The notes under the pieces are model-generated. The model was given only the letters and a program-made list of their open reading frames with translations, searched no databases and had not been told where the DNA came from. Both the position numbers and the translations under genes were made by a program. This document shows positions 38,114 through 46,352 of a stretch of DNA of 64,000 bases, in pieces (position 1 is the stretch's first letter; each line of letters starts with the position of its first letter). The stretch lies in contig JAKVOU010000001.1 in NCBI GenBank assembly GCA_022482625.1, forward strand, positions 1,226,784 to 1,290,783. The letters are read 5' to 3'. This stretch comes from Spirochaetia bacterium (GTDB lineage: Bacteria > Spirochaetota > Spirochaetia > Sphaerochaetales > Sphaerochaetaceae).

Positions 38114-38426
38114 ACTTTTCGTTCCTTTCTTTTTTCATTTTTGTAAGTTTCTTTACCAACAGCCGATCTGATAGCTGGATCACCATCACACATACGTCGC
38201 TTTCCGTATCTCCGAGAATTAGTTCCCCCAAGCTTTCCCCATTACGTGCGACGGTTTTTCACCGTTCAAGTTGTGGCTGGGAAGGAGTATCATTTGTGGC
38301 CGTTACTGCGATTGAAGGTTCCATACCTTCATTTGGGAATTGTCCTTTTACCGCTCCATCATTTTTGATATCATCGCGAGAATCCGTATCGCTGCTAGCC
38401 TCCGTAACCGACTGCGTCTTATTCAA
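38106..38426 (-). pseudogene. uncharacterised short frame upstream of the excisionase gene, with in-frame TGA
   Basis: On the minus strand an open frame of about 107 codons runs from about TTG 38426 to TGA 38108-38106. It is interrupted once by TGA 38261-38259 (context LER-stop-KTVARNG). Its final stop overlaps the excisionase ATG by 8 bp (ATGGATGA), the spacing of a translationally coupled gene. The tail ELILGDTESDVCVMVIQLSD looks protein-like. The start is unclear, since a further TGA precedes the TTG. I do not recognise the family. It may be another island gene lost by a CGA-to-TGA change, or chance. Confidence 0.35.
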
Positions 38427-38479
38427 TTTTCAAGGTTCATTCAAATCCGGCTGAGGATTCGTTATTCAAGCCGTATTAT

Positions 38480-38547
38480 TTGATACGTGTCAATATCTTT
38501 TGATTGCATTTTCGTATCAAAAGATATAAAATTAGTTCAAAAGATAC
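38480..38547 (+). promoter_or_regulatory. operator cluster and promoter region of the XRE gene
   Basis: Contains TTGATACGTGTCAA (38480-38493, near-palindrome) and the perfect 12-bp inverted repeat ATATCTTTTGAT / ATCAAAAGATAT at 38493-38504 and 38516-38527. A third half-site CAAAAGATAC lies at 38538-38547. A TTGATT and TATAAAAT-like pair lies within. The sites sit where the XRE protein would repress itself and perhaps the divergent excisionase side. Confidence 0.55.
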
Positions 38548-38595
38548 GCAAGGTTCAACTATGCCTATCATGTACATCGAAAGGAGCGTGTTTCC

Positions 38596-39090
38596 ATGAC
38601 TATTGGAGAAAACATTCGTCGAATCCGTAAAGAACGCGGACTCACATTAAAACAGCTCGGTGATGAAGTTGGTGTCAGCGAGGCTTATATTCGTGCTTAC
38701 GAAACCGGAAGGAGAAACCCTAAGCAGCAATCTCTCGAAGCACTTGCCAAGGCTCTGCATGTAAATGTAGAGGCACTAACCGGTGCTGATTTTGATGGCG
38801 TGAAAGCAATGCATAAGCTTTTTCAGGTTTTCAGACAATATAGTGGGGAGCTTGTAGAGTACAAAGATAAAGATGGCAATGATCAGATTGCCGTCGGTTT
38901 CGGAAGTCTCATGCTTATGAGTTCCTGGTTTGATCGATATGAGAAATATCAGGACGATATTAAAAAATGCGAAATGATAAAAGATGTAACAGAAAGAGCA
39001 AATGCTCTTCTGAAAGCGGAAGAAGATTTTAATCTCTGGATGGATATCTATCCGGAATCCGAACCCTGGAGAGAAAAACTCCAAATGTAG
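38596..39090 (+). CDS. XRE-family helix-turn-helix regulator
   Basis: A 164-residue protein. Residues 1-60 form a standard XRE helix-turn-helix (GENIRRIRKERGLTLKQLG, VSEAYIRAYETGRRNPKQQS, LEALAKALHV). The C-terminal 100 residues are helical with no recognised domain. AAAGGAG lies about 10 bases before the ATG. It is the only plus-strand gene of the island and lies at its right end, divergent from the integrase unit, as expected for the element's repressor. A weak AATCCT...AGGATT hairpin after the gene (about 39129-39147) may end its message. Confidence 0.88.
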   Translation: MTIGENIRRIRKERGLTLKQLGDEVGVSEAYIRAYETGRRNPKQQSLEALAKALHVNVEALTGADFDGVKAMHKLFQVFRQYSGELVEYKDKDGNDQIAVGFGSLMLMSSWFDRYEKYQDDIKKCEMIKDVTERANALLKAEEDFNLWMDIYPESEPWREKLQM

Positions 39091-39180
39091 AAACAGCATG
39101 ACCAATTCATGGATCAGATTGGCCTGAATCCTAAAAATCAGGATTAAATTACCGGGTCAAATTTCAACAGAATAAAAATC

Positions 39181-39199
39181 TGTACTCAAATTGTACTCA
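39181..39199 (+). repeat. TGTACTCA tandem pair, right end
   Basis: TGTACTCAAATTGTACTCA, matching the left-end pair at 20670-20688 except for two bases. It is preceded in both places by an AAAATCTG stretch. Confidence 0.5.
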
Positions 39200-39211
39200 G
39201 CGCAAAATATA

Positions 39212-39253
39212 AAATCCCTGCAAACCGCTTAAATAAACGGTTTGCAGGGATTT
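39212..39253 (-). terminator. guaA terminator
   Basis: A perfect 16-bp stem (39212-39227 with 39238-39253, arms AAATCCCTGCAAACCG) and a 10-base loop, 7 bp after the guaA stop codon. On the minus strand TATATTTT follows. One arm shares CTGCAAACCG with the island's left end. Confidence 0.75.
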
Positions 39254-39259
39254 GATGTT

Positions 39260-39276
39260 TTATTCCCATTCAATCG
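39260..39276. other. candidate right attachment site in the guaA 3' end
   Basis: The last codons of guaA (encoding TIEWE and stop) read TTATTCCCATTCAATCG on the plus strand. An imperfect copy lies at 20554-20570. Insertion here keeps guaA intact. Confidence 0.45.
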
Positions 39277-40810
39277 TCCCTGGTGGTTTGCTTGTGATAT
39301 CATATAGCACCCTGTTGACTCCCGGAACCTCATTGCAGATCCTTGAGGCAGCTCTCTGCAGGACTTCAGGCGGCATACGATACCAATCTGCGGTCATGGC
39401 GTCCTCACTGGTCACGGCTCTCAAGGAACAGACTTCACGATAGGTCCGATGATCACCCTGCACGCCTACGCTTTTAACAGGAAGCAGACAAGCAAGTGCC
39501 TGCCAAATATCATTGTACAAGCCGGCTTTTCTTATTTCCTCAATGAAAATTGCATCAACTTCACGCAAGGTATCAAGCCGCTCCTTGGTACATTCCCCAA
39601 CACAGCGAACCCCTAAGCCAGGCCCGGGGAAAGGATGACGTGAAACCATTTCCTCCGGTAGGCCAAGTTCTCTCCCTAGCTGTCGCACCTCATCTTTGAA
39701 CAAAGACTTGAGTGGTTCCAAAAGTTCCCATTTGAGATCCTTCGGAAGTCCTCCGACATTATGATGACTCTTGATGGTCGAAGAGGGACCACCGAAAGCA
39801 CTCTTTGATTCGATGACATCAGGATACAGTGTTCCCTGGGCAAGGAATGAAATATTCCCAGCTTTCCTTGCCTCCTTGTAGAAGGTATCAACAAAAAGCT
39901 TACCGATGATCTTACGCTTTGCCTCTGGCTCCGTAATGCCCTTCAATGCTGTAAGGAAATCATCCTCTGCATCCGCATACTGTAGTCTTATCGCATAATG
40001 ATCACGGAAAATTTTCTGAACCATTTCAGCTTCGCCTTTGCGTAGCAACCCATTGTTTACAAATACGCAGACAAGCCTGTCACCTATTGCACGGTGTATC
40101 AGCACAGCAGCAACAGAAGAGTCTACACCTCCGGACAAACCACACAGGACCTGACGGTCCCCTACCCGTTCCTTGATTTCCTTCACCGCATCATCAATAA
40201 ATGACCCCATGCTCCAAGTAGGCTTACAACCACAGATATTCAGGACAAAATTAGCAAGTATCTTGTTTCCTTCTACCGTATGGACGACTTCAGGATGGAA
40301 CTGGACTCCATAGAACTTGCGCTCTTTATCCTGTACTGCTGTATATCGGCAATTAGGGGTACTGGCACAGACCGTGAACCCCGGTGCCGGACACGAAACA
40401 GAATCGCCATGGCTCATCCAAATCTGGCTGCCTTCTTCCACTCCCTCAAAAAGCTGCGAAGAAGCTGTTATATGCAGTTTTGCAAATCCATATTCTTTCT
40501 TTTCAGGACAATTTACCTTTCCGCCGTTCTGGATAGTCATGGCCTGCAGCCCGTAGCAGATTCCAAGGATAGGGATGCCCAAGGCATAGACTCCTGCATC
40601 CGGCCGGGGAGATCCAGCATCTCCGACACTCGCAGGTCCTCCGGAAAAGATGATGCCCCTAGGATGAAGCTTTTCAATCTCTTCTATACTGCTGCCAAAT
40701 GGAAGGATCTGGCTATAGACATGGTGCTCCCGTACCCGTCTGGCTATCAGTTGGGAATATTGGGCACCGAAATCAAGTACCACAATCATGTCATTTTGGT
40801 TCTGTTTCAT
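39260..40810 (-). CDS. guaA: GMP synthase (glutamine-hydrolysing)
   Basis: A 516-residue enzyme that makes GMP from XMP, ATP and glutamine. The N-terminal class I amidotransferase has ILGICYGLQ (nucleophile Cys) and GVQFHPEV. The ATP pyrophosphatase has LSGGVDSSVAA. The C-terminal dimerisation domain ends in the conserved GTIEWE. The length is as expected. The gene is intact although a mobile island abuts its 3' end. Confidence 0.98.
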   Translation of the reverse strand: MKQNQNDMIVVLDFGAQYSQLIARRVREHHVYSQILPFGSSIEEIEKLHPRGIIFSGGPASVGDAGSPRPDAGVYALGIPILGICYGLQAMTIQNGGKVNCPEKKEYGFAKLHITASSQLFEGVEEGSQIWMSHGDSVSCPAPGFTVCASTPNCRYTAVQDKERKFYGVQFHPEVVHTVEGNKILANFVLNICGCKPTWSMGSFIDDAVKEIKERVGDRQVLCGLSGGVDSSVAAVLIHRAIGDRLVCVFVNNGLLRKGEAEMVQKIFRDHYAIRLQYADAEDDFLTALKGITEPEAKRKIIGKLFVDTFYKEARKAGNISFLAQGTLYPDVIESKSAFGGPSSTIKSHHNVGGLPKDLKWELLEPLKSLFKDEVRQLGRELGLPEEMVSRHPFPGPGLGVRCVGECTKERLDTLREVDAIFIEEIRKAGLYNDIWQALACLLPVKSVGVQGDHRTYREVCSLRAVTSEDAMTADWYRMPPEVLQRAASRICNEVPGVNRVLYDITSKPPGTIEWE

Positions 40811-40852
40811 TAAAAGCTCCTTGCATCATGATAATCCTTGCCCACAAAAATT

Positions 40853-41364
40853 CTAAAGCAACTGTTTGACAGGTGGATATGCCTTGATCACGGCCTTGGA
40901 CAACAAAAGTCCAAGGACTCCTCCTACGGCTGCCTGTCCGATATTTCCAGGAATTTCTGTGGCAGCAGCTTCAAAAGTCGTCATAAAGATACCGGAACAG
41001 GCAAAATATCCTCCTGCTACGATCAACACGGCACTTATGATGCCGAATACCTGCCGAATCATTCCACCCTTCCGTACAAGCAGCGCCACACACAGCCCTT
41101 CGAGTCCATGGACACAGAAGGAAATAGGTGCCCATTGAGGATAAGAAGATATGATATCGGCTACAGCAGTACCGATACCGCCGGCCAAAAAGGCAACAAA
41201 GGGATTGAAAGTAAAAGCAACAAAGCAAATAGCTACATCACCAAGATTCAGATACCTTTGCCAGGTGTGGGAATCCTGACTACCAACGTAAAGACTGCTA
41301 CAACCGCAGTCAACACTGCAATCGTTGCAATACCTAACGAACTATGCATCCTGGAATTTTTCAT
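40853..41364 (-). pseudogene. ECF transporter S component, single-base frameshift
   Basis: From ATG 41364 the frame reads a first membrane segment (IAVLTAVVAVFTLVV) and then RIPTPGKG before stopping. The next frame continues as YLNLGDVAICFVAFTF and AGGIGTAVADIISSYPQWAP to the end. One base missing in CAAAGGTATCTG explains the break; with it restored the protein has 170 residues and five or six membrane helices, as in this family. The motif RIPTP...INLGD is typical of S components related to those for small vitamins or heterocycles, but the ligand cannot be named. It is the last gene of an ECF unit with its own T and ATPase genes. Confidence 0.8.
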
Positions 41365-41379
41365 CGAGAAGCCTCCGAT

Positions 41380-42141
41380 TCATGACTTGAATAATAGACA
41401 CACAATAGCAAATATCAGGACTATGAGCAAGGATGATCCGAAGGCATGCCGATAGCTATCAAGACTATGGAAAGAAGAACGCTTTGCTGCCCTTCCGAAT
41501 CCTCTAGCCTCCAATCCCATGGCCAAAGTCGGAATGGAACGTAGTGAAACGACCATGGCACTTGTCAGTGTCGGGAGAAAATCCCTGAACCGATGTTTCT
41601 TACGAGGAGCATCAGCTGCACGTCTGAGTTTATGGGAATCCTGAATCTGAAGAAATGCATCTGCTATGGCAGGTATGGACCTGAATACCAAGCTTATCGT
41701 CAGACACACAGAAAAAGGAATCCTGAAGAATTGCAATGCAAGCATAAAATCATACATTTTCGTTGTTGCCAGCAATAGTGTGCAGACATAAGCAAGGCTG
41801 ATGAATCTCAAGTCTATCAGTGCAACCTGCAGAAGGCCTTCCCGTGTAGCCAACGTAAAGCCAAAAACTGAAAACATGGGTGTCCCATCACTATGGTACA
41901 TGGGCAGGAACAGCAACATGATGACAAGCATCGGCAGCAATGTGAGAAAAACATTGAAAGTAGGCTTTTTCCCGACAGATAGCAATGAAGCAACCACTAG
42001 TATTGCGGCCATACAGGTTACCCCTGACAACCGTACCGGCAAGAACACAAAGATTGAACATAGCAACGTGGCAATGACCTTGCTTCGTGGATCAAGCTTA
42101 TATAGGAGACCTTTTCCTCTGACATACATGACAGTATTCAA
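41380..42141 (-). CDS. ECF transporter T component (CbiQ/EcfT-like)
   Basis: A 253-residue membrane protein. It has several hydrophobic helices (for example VIATLLCSIFVFLPV, LLPMLVIMLLFLPM) and the Ala-Arg-Gly coupling motif in GLEARGFGRAAKRSSF. The T component joins the S component to the ATPases. It overlaps the ATPase gene by 4 bp and precedes the S gene by 15 bp, forming an operon. Confidence 0.88.
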   Translation of the reverse strand: MNTVMYVRGKGLLYKLDPRSKVIATLLCSIFVFLPVRLSGVTCMAAILVVASLLSVGKKPTFNVFLTLLPMLVIMLLFLPMYHSDGTPMFSVFGFTLATREGLLQVALIDLRFISLAYVCTLLLATTKMYDFMLALQFFRIPFSVCLTISLVFRSIPAIADAFLQIQDSHKLRRAADAPRKKHRFRDFLPTLTSAMVVSLRSIPTLAMGLEARGFGRAAKRSSFHSLDSYRHAFGSSLLIVLIFAIVCLLFKS

Positions 42142-43592
42142 GGAATCGCCTCCAATGTTCCATGGGAAAACACATATGTCCTGACAGCAAGGCTACGGGC
42201 AAAGGCTCGGTCATGGGTCACGACTATAATGCCGGCACCGGTAGCAGACAGCCTTCCCAGTACGGCATATGCCGCTTCATAAGAAAGAGAGCCTTCCAGC
42301 TCATCAAGGATAAAAAAATCACGGCATAGGCCTTGGTACACTGCAGCCTGAAGCAATTTACGGTCAGGGAAACTCATAGTCGAAGGTGTCTCAGAAGCTT
42401 GAAGATGATAAAGGCTGCAGCATTGGCTGACAAGTTCATCGACATCATCCCTATCCATCCCTGTATGCAACGGTCCCCAAGCAATTTCCTCACGGACCGT
42501 AGGTAAGAATATCTGAAAATCAGGATTCTGGAAAAGATAACCGACTTTAGCCTGCAAATGGAAAGCATCAACGGAATGCCCATCAAAGCAAATCTGTCCA
42601 CATTCAAAACCATCAAGGCCACAAAGGATCCTGGCCAATGAACTTTTTCCAGAACCATTTGCTCCCATCAACCGTACTATTTCTCCTTTTCTTACCCTGA
42701 AATCACTGACATCCAAACGAAAGGACCTATCACCCCCATCACCTCTGCGCTTCCTTATGGCAGACAAGCCATGGACTGAAAGCTCATGAACATCCTCAGT
42801 ATGTAGGCTGGCAAGCAGATGATAACCGGACAGTGCCTGTTTCTGATCTTCAAACTTATGCATGTACCCGGTTCCTTCTCCATGGGTAAAACGACTCTCC
42901 GCTTCCTGCTGGGTACAGGCTTGTAGTCTTCCTTCTTCCATAATGTAAATCTTATCAAATTTATCTATAAACTGTGGCAGGAACCTGGCAGAAAGGCAAA
43001 GTATCGATTTGGATGAAGCCGCAATCCGTTCTGCAAGCGCACTTCTCCAAGTATCATCAAGGTCATCGAAAGCTTCATCCAGCACAAGACCTGCAGGATC
43101 TATTGCATCTGCTATGGCAAGACTCAGCCGTTTCTTTTCTCCACCAGAAAGCTCAAATGGACTGACTTTCGCATAGCCTTCCATATCCCATGCTTCCAAA
43201 GCCTGCCTCACACGTTTGATCATCTGGGATCTTTCAAGTCCAAAGGATTCAAGGGGAAAAGCCACCTCATCCTCAACAGAAGTCGAAACAAACATGCCAC
43301 TTGGATCCGGTGATACATAGCAAGCCTCAGGCAACAGGTCATACGGCTGTACATCATCTATATTATGACCTCTCAGCACCACGGTACCAGACAACTGCCC
43401 GCTATAGAACTTGGGAATGAAGCCTAGACATGCCAAGGAAAATGTCGTCTTGCCACTATCAGGGGTGGCAAGCACAAGTGCATGTTCGCCTTCTTCAAGA
43501 ATGAGATCAAGGCCCCTAAGTACCGGGACATTCGTTTCATCGGTCCAGCTATGGTACGTAAAGGAAAGACCAGAAACTGTAAGAAACGGCAT
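42138..43592 (-). CDS. ECF transporter ATPase, two ABC domains in one chain
   Basis: About 484 residues. The first half has Walker A LATPDSGKTTFSL, signature LSGGEKKRLSLA and Walker B GLVLDEAFDDLDD. The second has Walker A GANGSGKSSLARIL and FFILDELEGSL, while its signature is degenerate (FPDRKLLQAAVYQ, no LSGG). One of the two sites is therefore probably non-canonical. I chose ATG 43592 (MPFLTVSGLSF), which has GAGG upstream and begins the domain; a longer frame reaches 43685 inside the acyltransferase gene. It powers the T and S components of the same operon. Confidence 0.88.
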   Translation of the reverse strand: MPFLTVSGLSFTYHSWTDETNVPVLRGLDLILEEGEHALVLATPDSGKTTFSLACLGFIPKFYSGQLSGTVVLRGHNIDDVQPYDLLPEACYVSPDPSGMFVSTSVEDEVAFPLESFGLERSQMIKRVRQALEAWDMEGYAKVSPFELSGGEKKRLSLAIADAIDPAGLVLDEAFDDLDDTWRSALAERIAASSKSILCLSARFLPQFIDKFDKIYIMEEGRLQACTQQEAESRFTHGEGTGYMHKFEDQKQALSGYHLLASLHTEDVHELSVHGLSAIRKRRGDGGDRSFRLDVSDFRVRKGEIVRLMGANGSGKSSLARILCGLDGFECGQICFDGHSVDAFHLQAKVGYLFQNPDFQIFLPTVREEIAWGPLHTGMDRDDVDELVSQCCSLYHLQASETPSTMSFPDRKLLQAAVYQGLCRDFFILDELEGSLSYEAAYAVLGRLSATGAGIIVVTHDRAFARSLAVRTYVFSHGTLEAIP

Positions 43593-43602
43593 ATCCACAG
43601 CC

Positions 43603-44355
43603 TCAGTTCCTCGGCTTTGGCAAAGAATAGAATGCCGTTTCCATATCCGATACGATTTTCTGGTAGGTTGCCTTCTGTCCTTCACGGTCCAAACCTTTCG
43701 TTTCTATGGGCGGAAGCACTTTTACATATACATCATTACGATGCCAGCCTTTCTTATCCTCAAGACACTGGCGGCTACCACGTACCACCAAAGGTACAAT
43801 GGTACTCTCTGCCCGGAATGGCATCTTGAAGCTTCCTTCTTTCATGACCCCGAAGCTGCCATCCTTGCTCCGTGTCCCGGAAGGGAAGATAATGACAGGC
43901 TGGCCGCTTTTCAATGTAGAGACGCCTTGCTGTATTGCCTTGATCGAAGAGCGCATGTTGCTACGTTCAATCAGGATTGTATGAGCTCCGCGGGTCAGAC
44001 TGGCAATAAACGGAATACGGGCTATCTCTGCTTTGGCAATCGGAATCATCTTGAGATGCATCGGACCTACATAGGTAATGAATTCGATGATTGACTCATG
44101 GTTGGATACGTAACAGATGTTGGCAGTTCCTTCTTTCGGCAGATGTTCCTTGCCTTCAACATGTACTTTTATCCACAGGAGAAAACAGACGAAGTTACCC
44201 ATCAGAGGAATTGATTTCCAAAACATTTTAAAGGAAGCATCATCCTTGTGAAAAAGCCGCAATATCCACGCTGGAAAAATGCAGAACAACGATTCAAGCA
44301 AAACACCACAAAGGAAGATAATTCCCCCGAACAGGTAATTGAAGAACTTAAGCAT
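43603..44355 (-). CDS. PlsC-type lysophospholipid acyltransferase
   Basis: A 250-residue membrane-associated acyltransferase with an N-terminal hydrophobic helix (FNYLFGGIIFLCGVLLESLFC). Motif I reads NHESIIEF, giving H-x4-E in place of the usual H-x4-D. Motif III reads FPSGTRSKDG in place of FPEGTRS. The family transfers an acyl group to lysophosphatidic acid in phospholipid synthesis; the changes may alter activity or specificity. ATG 44355 has GGGAGG upstream. It lies 10 bp before the ECF ATPase gene. Confidence 0.85.
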   Translation of the reverse strand: MLKFFNYLFGGIIFLCGVLLESLFCIFPAWILRLFHKDDASFKMFWKSIPLMGNFVCFLLWIKVHVEGKEHLPKEGTANICYVSNHESIIEFITYVGPMHLKMIPIAKAEIARIPFIASLTRGAHTILIERSNMRSSIKAIQQGVSTLKSGQPVIIFPSGTRSKDGSFGVMKEGSFKMPFRAESTIVPLVVRGSRQCLEDKKGWHRNDVYVKVLPPIETKGLDREGQKATYQKIVSDMETAFYSLPKPRN

Positions 44356-44459
44356 ACTACACCTCCCAGTCGTCAACCTAGTCACATACTATAGCTATCG
44401 TTCTTCAATTTTTCAACAGGACAGCCACATCAAATAGTATAGCTGTCCTCACAACTCAC

Positions 44460-46235
44460 CTATCGTCCGAAAATCCTGGCAAAAAGTCCTTTTTTCTGCG
44501 AATGGGATTGGGAAACAGGAACTTTTGCCGGTACAGCAGCCTTACTACCAGCAGGAGCCTTCTTTCGGACAGGAGCTTTTGTATTGCGAACATTGCCATG
44601 GGCACTCTTCTGAGTACCGGACGACTTTGGCTTTCTTTCAGGACGTCGGGCCTTTCCGACAGGGGCAGCAGTTTCCTGGTCCTGACAAAGCCTTTGGCCT
44701 TCCTGAAGAGGAGCTTTGCCTTTTACTCGGTTGCCGTCAGTATGTGAAAAAGATCCGCCTTCCTTGACATATTGCCTTTTATAATAATCAAGACGTTCTT
44801 CCAATGACATTGACTGAATCTTCTTATAGTCTTCCTTGCCTGGCGCCGAGTAAGGACGCTGCTGCTGCGGACGTGTCGGCCGCTTAGATGTTGCGGTAGC
44901 ACCGGCGTGGGCAGCATGATCCTTGTCATGGGAATGTCCATTCCTTCCGGTCCTACGGACTGAAGCAGACCGATTTCTCTTATGGGCAGATCCTCTGCCA
45001 TCACCTTTGCGACGGTCATGGTTGCCATGTGACGCATATTCCCTTTCAGAAACCAGATCACGGAATGAATACCCTTTACTCTTATCCTCTACTTCAGGAA
45101 GGGACCCTTCTTCCGGCCAAATTACGGGAATCTTCATATGGATATAATTTTCAATCGGCTCAAGTCCATAGATATACTGCTCACAGGCCAACGTCACAGC
45201 CTTGCCTGTATTGCCAGCCCTTGCGGTACGTCCGATACGATGTACATAGTTTTCAAAGTCTTCAGGAATATCGTAGTTGACGACCAATTCCAAATCATCA
45301 ATCTGCAATCCCCTGGCAGCGACATCGGTAGCAACCAAAAATTTCAGTTTGCCTTCCTTCATCTTGTCAAGCGTAGCCAGACGTTTTGATTGCGGCATAT
45401 CACCCATCAGATATTTGGCAAGAAATCCGTTGAGTGTAAGCCTCTTGGCTACTTCTACGGCCATTGCCTTGGTATTGGTAAAAATCAATGCATTTTCAGG
45501 ATGATATTTTGTCATCAGCTGAAGAAATAGCTGAAATTTGTCACTCTTTGCCACATGGTAGAGTTCCTGTGTAATCTTATCAACACAGATTTCTTCCGGT
45601 TCTATCTCGATTTCTTCAGCCTCATTCATATAGGACCAAGCCAGATTCCTTACCCTGGTACTGAGCGTTGCAGAAAAAAGCATGGTCTGGCGATCCTTGC
45701 ATGGCCTGAGCTTGGCAAACATTTCCTGTACATCAGGATAGAATCCCATGTCAAACATCCTATCAGCCTCATCCAGTACAAAGATATCAAACAGACGAAA
45801 ATCAATCTTTCCGCTTTTCTGAAAATCAAGCAACCTACCTGGAGTACCGACATAAATATCACAGCCCTGCTGTAATATCTGCTTTTGTTCTTCGTACCCT
45901 ACTCCGCCATAGAAGCACCCGACTACCAAGGATTCAAAACCAGACCCTAAAAGCTTGACATCTTTTTCAATCTGTACAGCCAGTTCCCTTGTAGGAGCAA
46001 CGACCAAAGCACAGGTTTTAGGTTTCCCTTGTTTTTCAGCCAATGCAAAGCGTTGTAGGATAGTCAGGGCATATACTGCCGTTTTTCCGGATCCTGTCTT
46101 TGACTGAACCATCAGATCCTTTCCTGCCAAGCTGACAGGTAATACCTTTTCCTGCACTTCAGTACAGGTTTCAAAGCCCGCGGCTTCGACGCCTTTCAAT
46201 ACTATTTTTTCGAAAGGCAATTCTGTAAATTTCAT
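44460..46235 (-). CDS. DEAD-box RNA helicase
   Basis: A 591-residue helicase. It has the Q motif (FTELPFEKIVLKGVEAAGF), SKTGSGKTAVYAL, PTRELA, VLDEADRMFDMGF, SAT (FSATLSTRVR) and HRIGRTARAGNTGKA, all intact. The C-terminal 200 residues are basic, with many Lys, Arg and Gly, and probably bind RNA. It is expected to act in ribosome assembly or RNA decay. A hairpin AGGACAGC...GCTGTCCT (about 44420-44455) follows the stop codon and may be its terminator, though without a clear T run. Confidence 0.95.
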   Translation of the reverse strand: MKFTELPFEKIVLKGVEAAGFETCTEVQEKVLPVSLAGKDLMVQSKTGSGKTAVYALTILQRFALAEKQGKPKTCALVVAPTRELAVQIEKDVKLLGSGFESLVVGCFYGGVGYEEQKQILQQGCDIYVGTPGRLLDFQKSGKIDFRLFDIFVLDEADRMFDMGFYPDVQEMFAKLRPCKDRQTMLFSATLSTRVRNLAWSYMNEAEEIEIEPEEICVDKITQELYHVAKSDKFQLFLQLMTKYHPENALIFTNTKAMAVEVAKRLTLNGFLAKYLMGDMPQSKRLATLDKMKEGKLKFLVATDVAARGLQIDDLELVVNYDIPEDFENYVHRIGRTARAGNTGKAVTLACEQYIYGLEPIENYIHMKIPVIWPEEGSLPEVEDKSKGYSFRDLVSEREYASHGNHDRRKGDGRGSAHKRNRSASVRRTGRNGHSHDKDHAAHAGATATSKRPTRPQQQRPYSAPGKEDYKKIQSMSLEERLDYYKRQYVKEGGSFSHTDGNRVKGKAPLQEGQRLCQDQETAAPVGKARRPERKPKSSGTQKSAHGNVRNTKAPVRKKAPAGSKAAVPAKVPVSQSHSQKKGLFARIFGR

Positions 46236-46352
46236 ATATTACAACCTTGATTGGAATTAATTTCTCAACAAAATCAAACAAACAGCATTTTTCTTTTTCC
46301 AAGATACATCAAATCAAAGCAAAAGGCAACGGGCATCAAGCCAAGGTAAATC

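Larger units (their letters stand above)
20554..39276. mobile_element. mobilizable genomic island inserted at the 3' end of guaA
   Basis: The segment holds a tyrosine integrase, an excisionase-like gene, an XRE repressor, mobilization and replication genes and a defence operon, flanked by host genes (tRNA-Ala and guaA). The right end is the guaA stop region. The left end has an imperfect copy of it: CTATTCCCCCATTCGAC at 20554-20570 against TTATTCCCATTCAATCG at 39260-39276. Just inside each end is a near-identical pair of TGTACTCA repeats, in keeping with integrase arm sites. The 3' end of guaA is a known target of integrases, which supports the reading. The exact core was not determined. Gene families suggest a Firmicutes-type donor. 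Confidence 0.75.

Noticed and set aside
38074-38454. A 126-codon plus-strand frame between the excisionase and XRE genes
   Set aside because: No ribosome-binding site, low-complexity Ser/Pro/Phe-rich content; the minus-strand frame coupled to the excisionase start is more plausible.
40971-41228. An 85-codon minus-strand frame overlapping the ECF S component gene
   Set aside because: It is an out-of-frame reading of the S component, without hydrophobic periodicity of its own.
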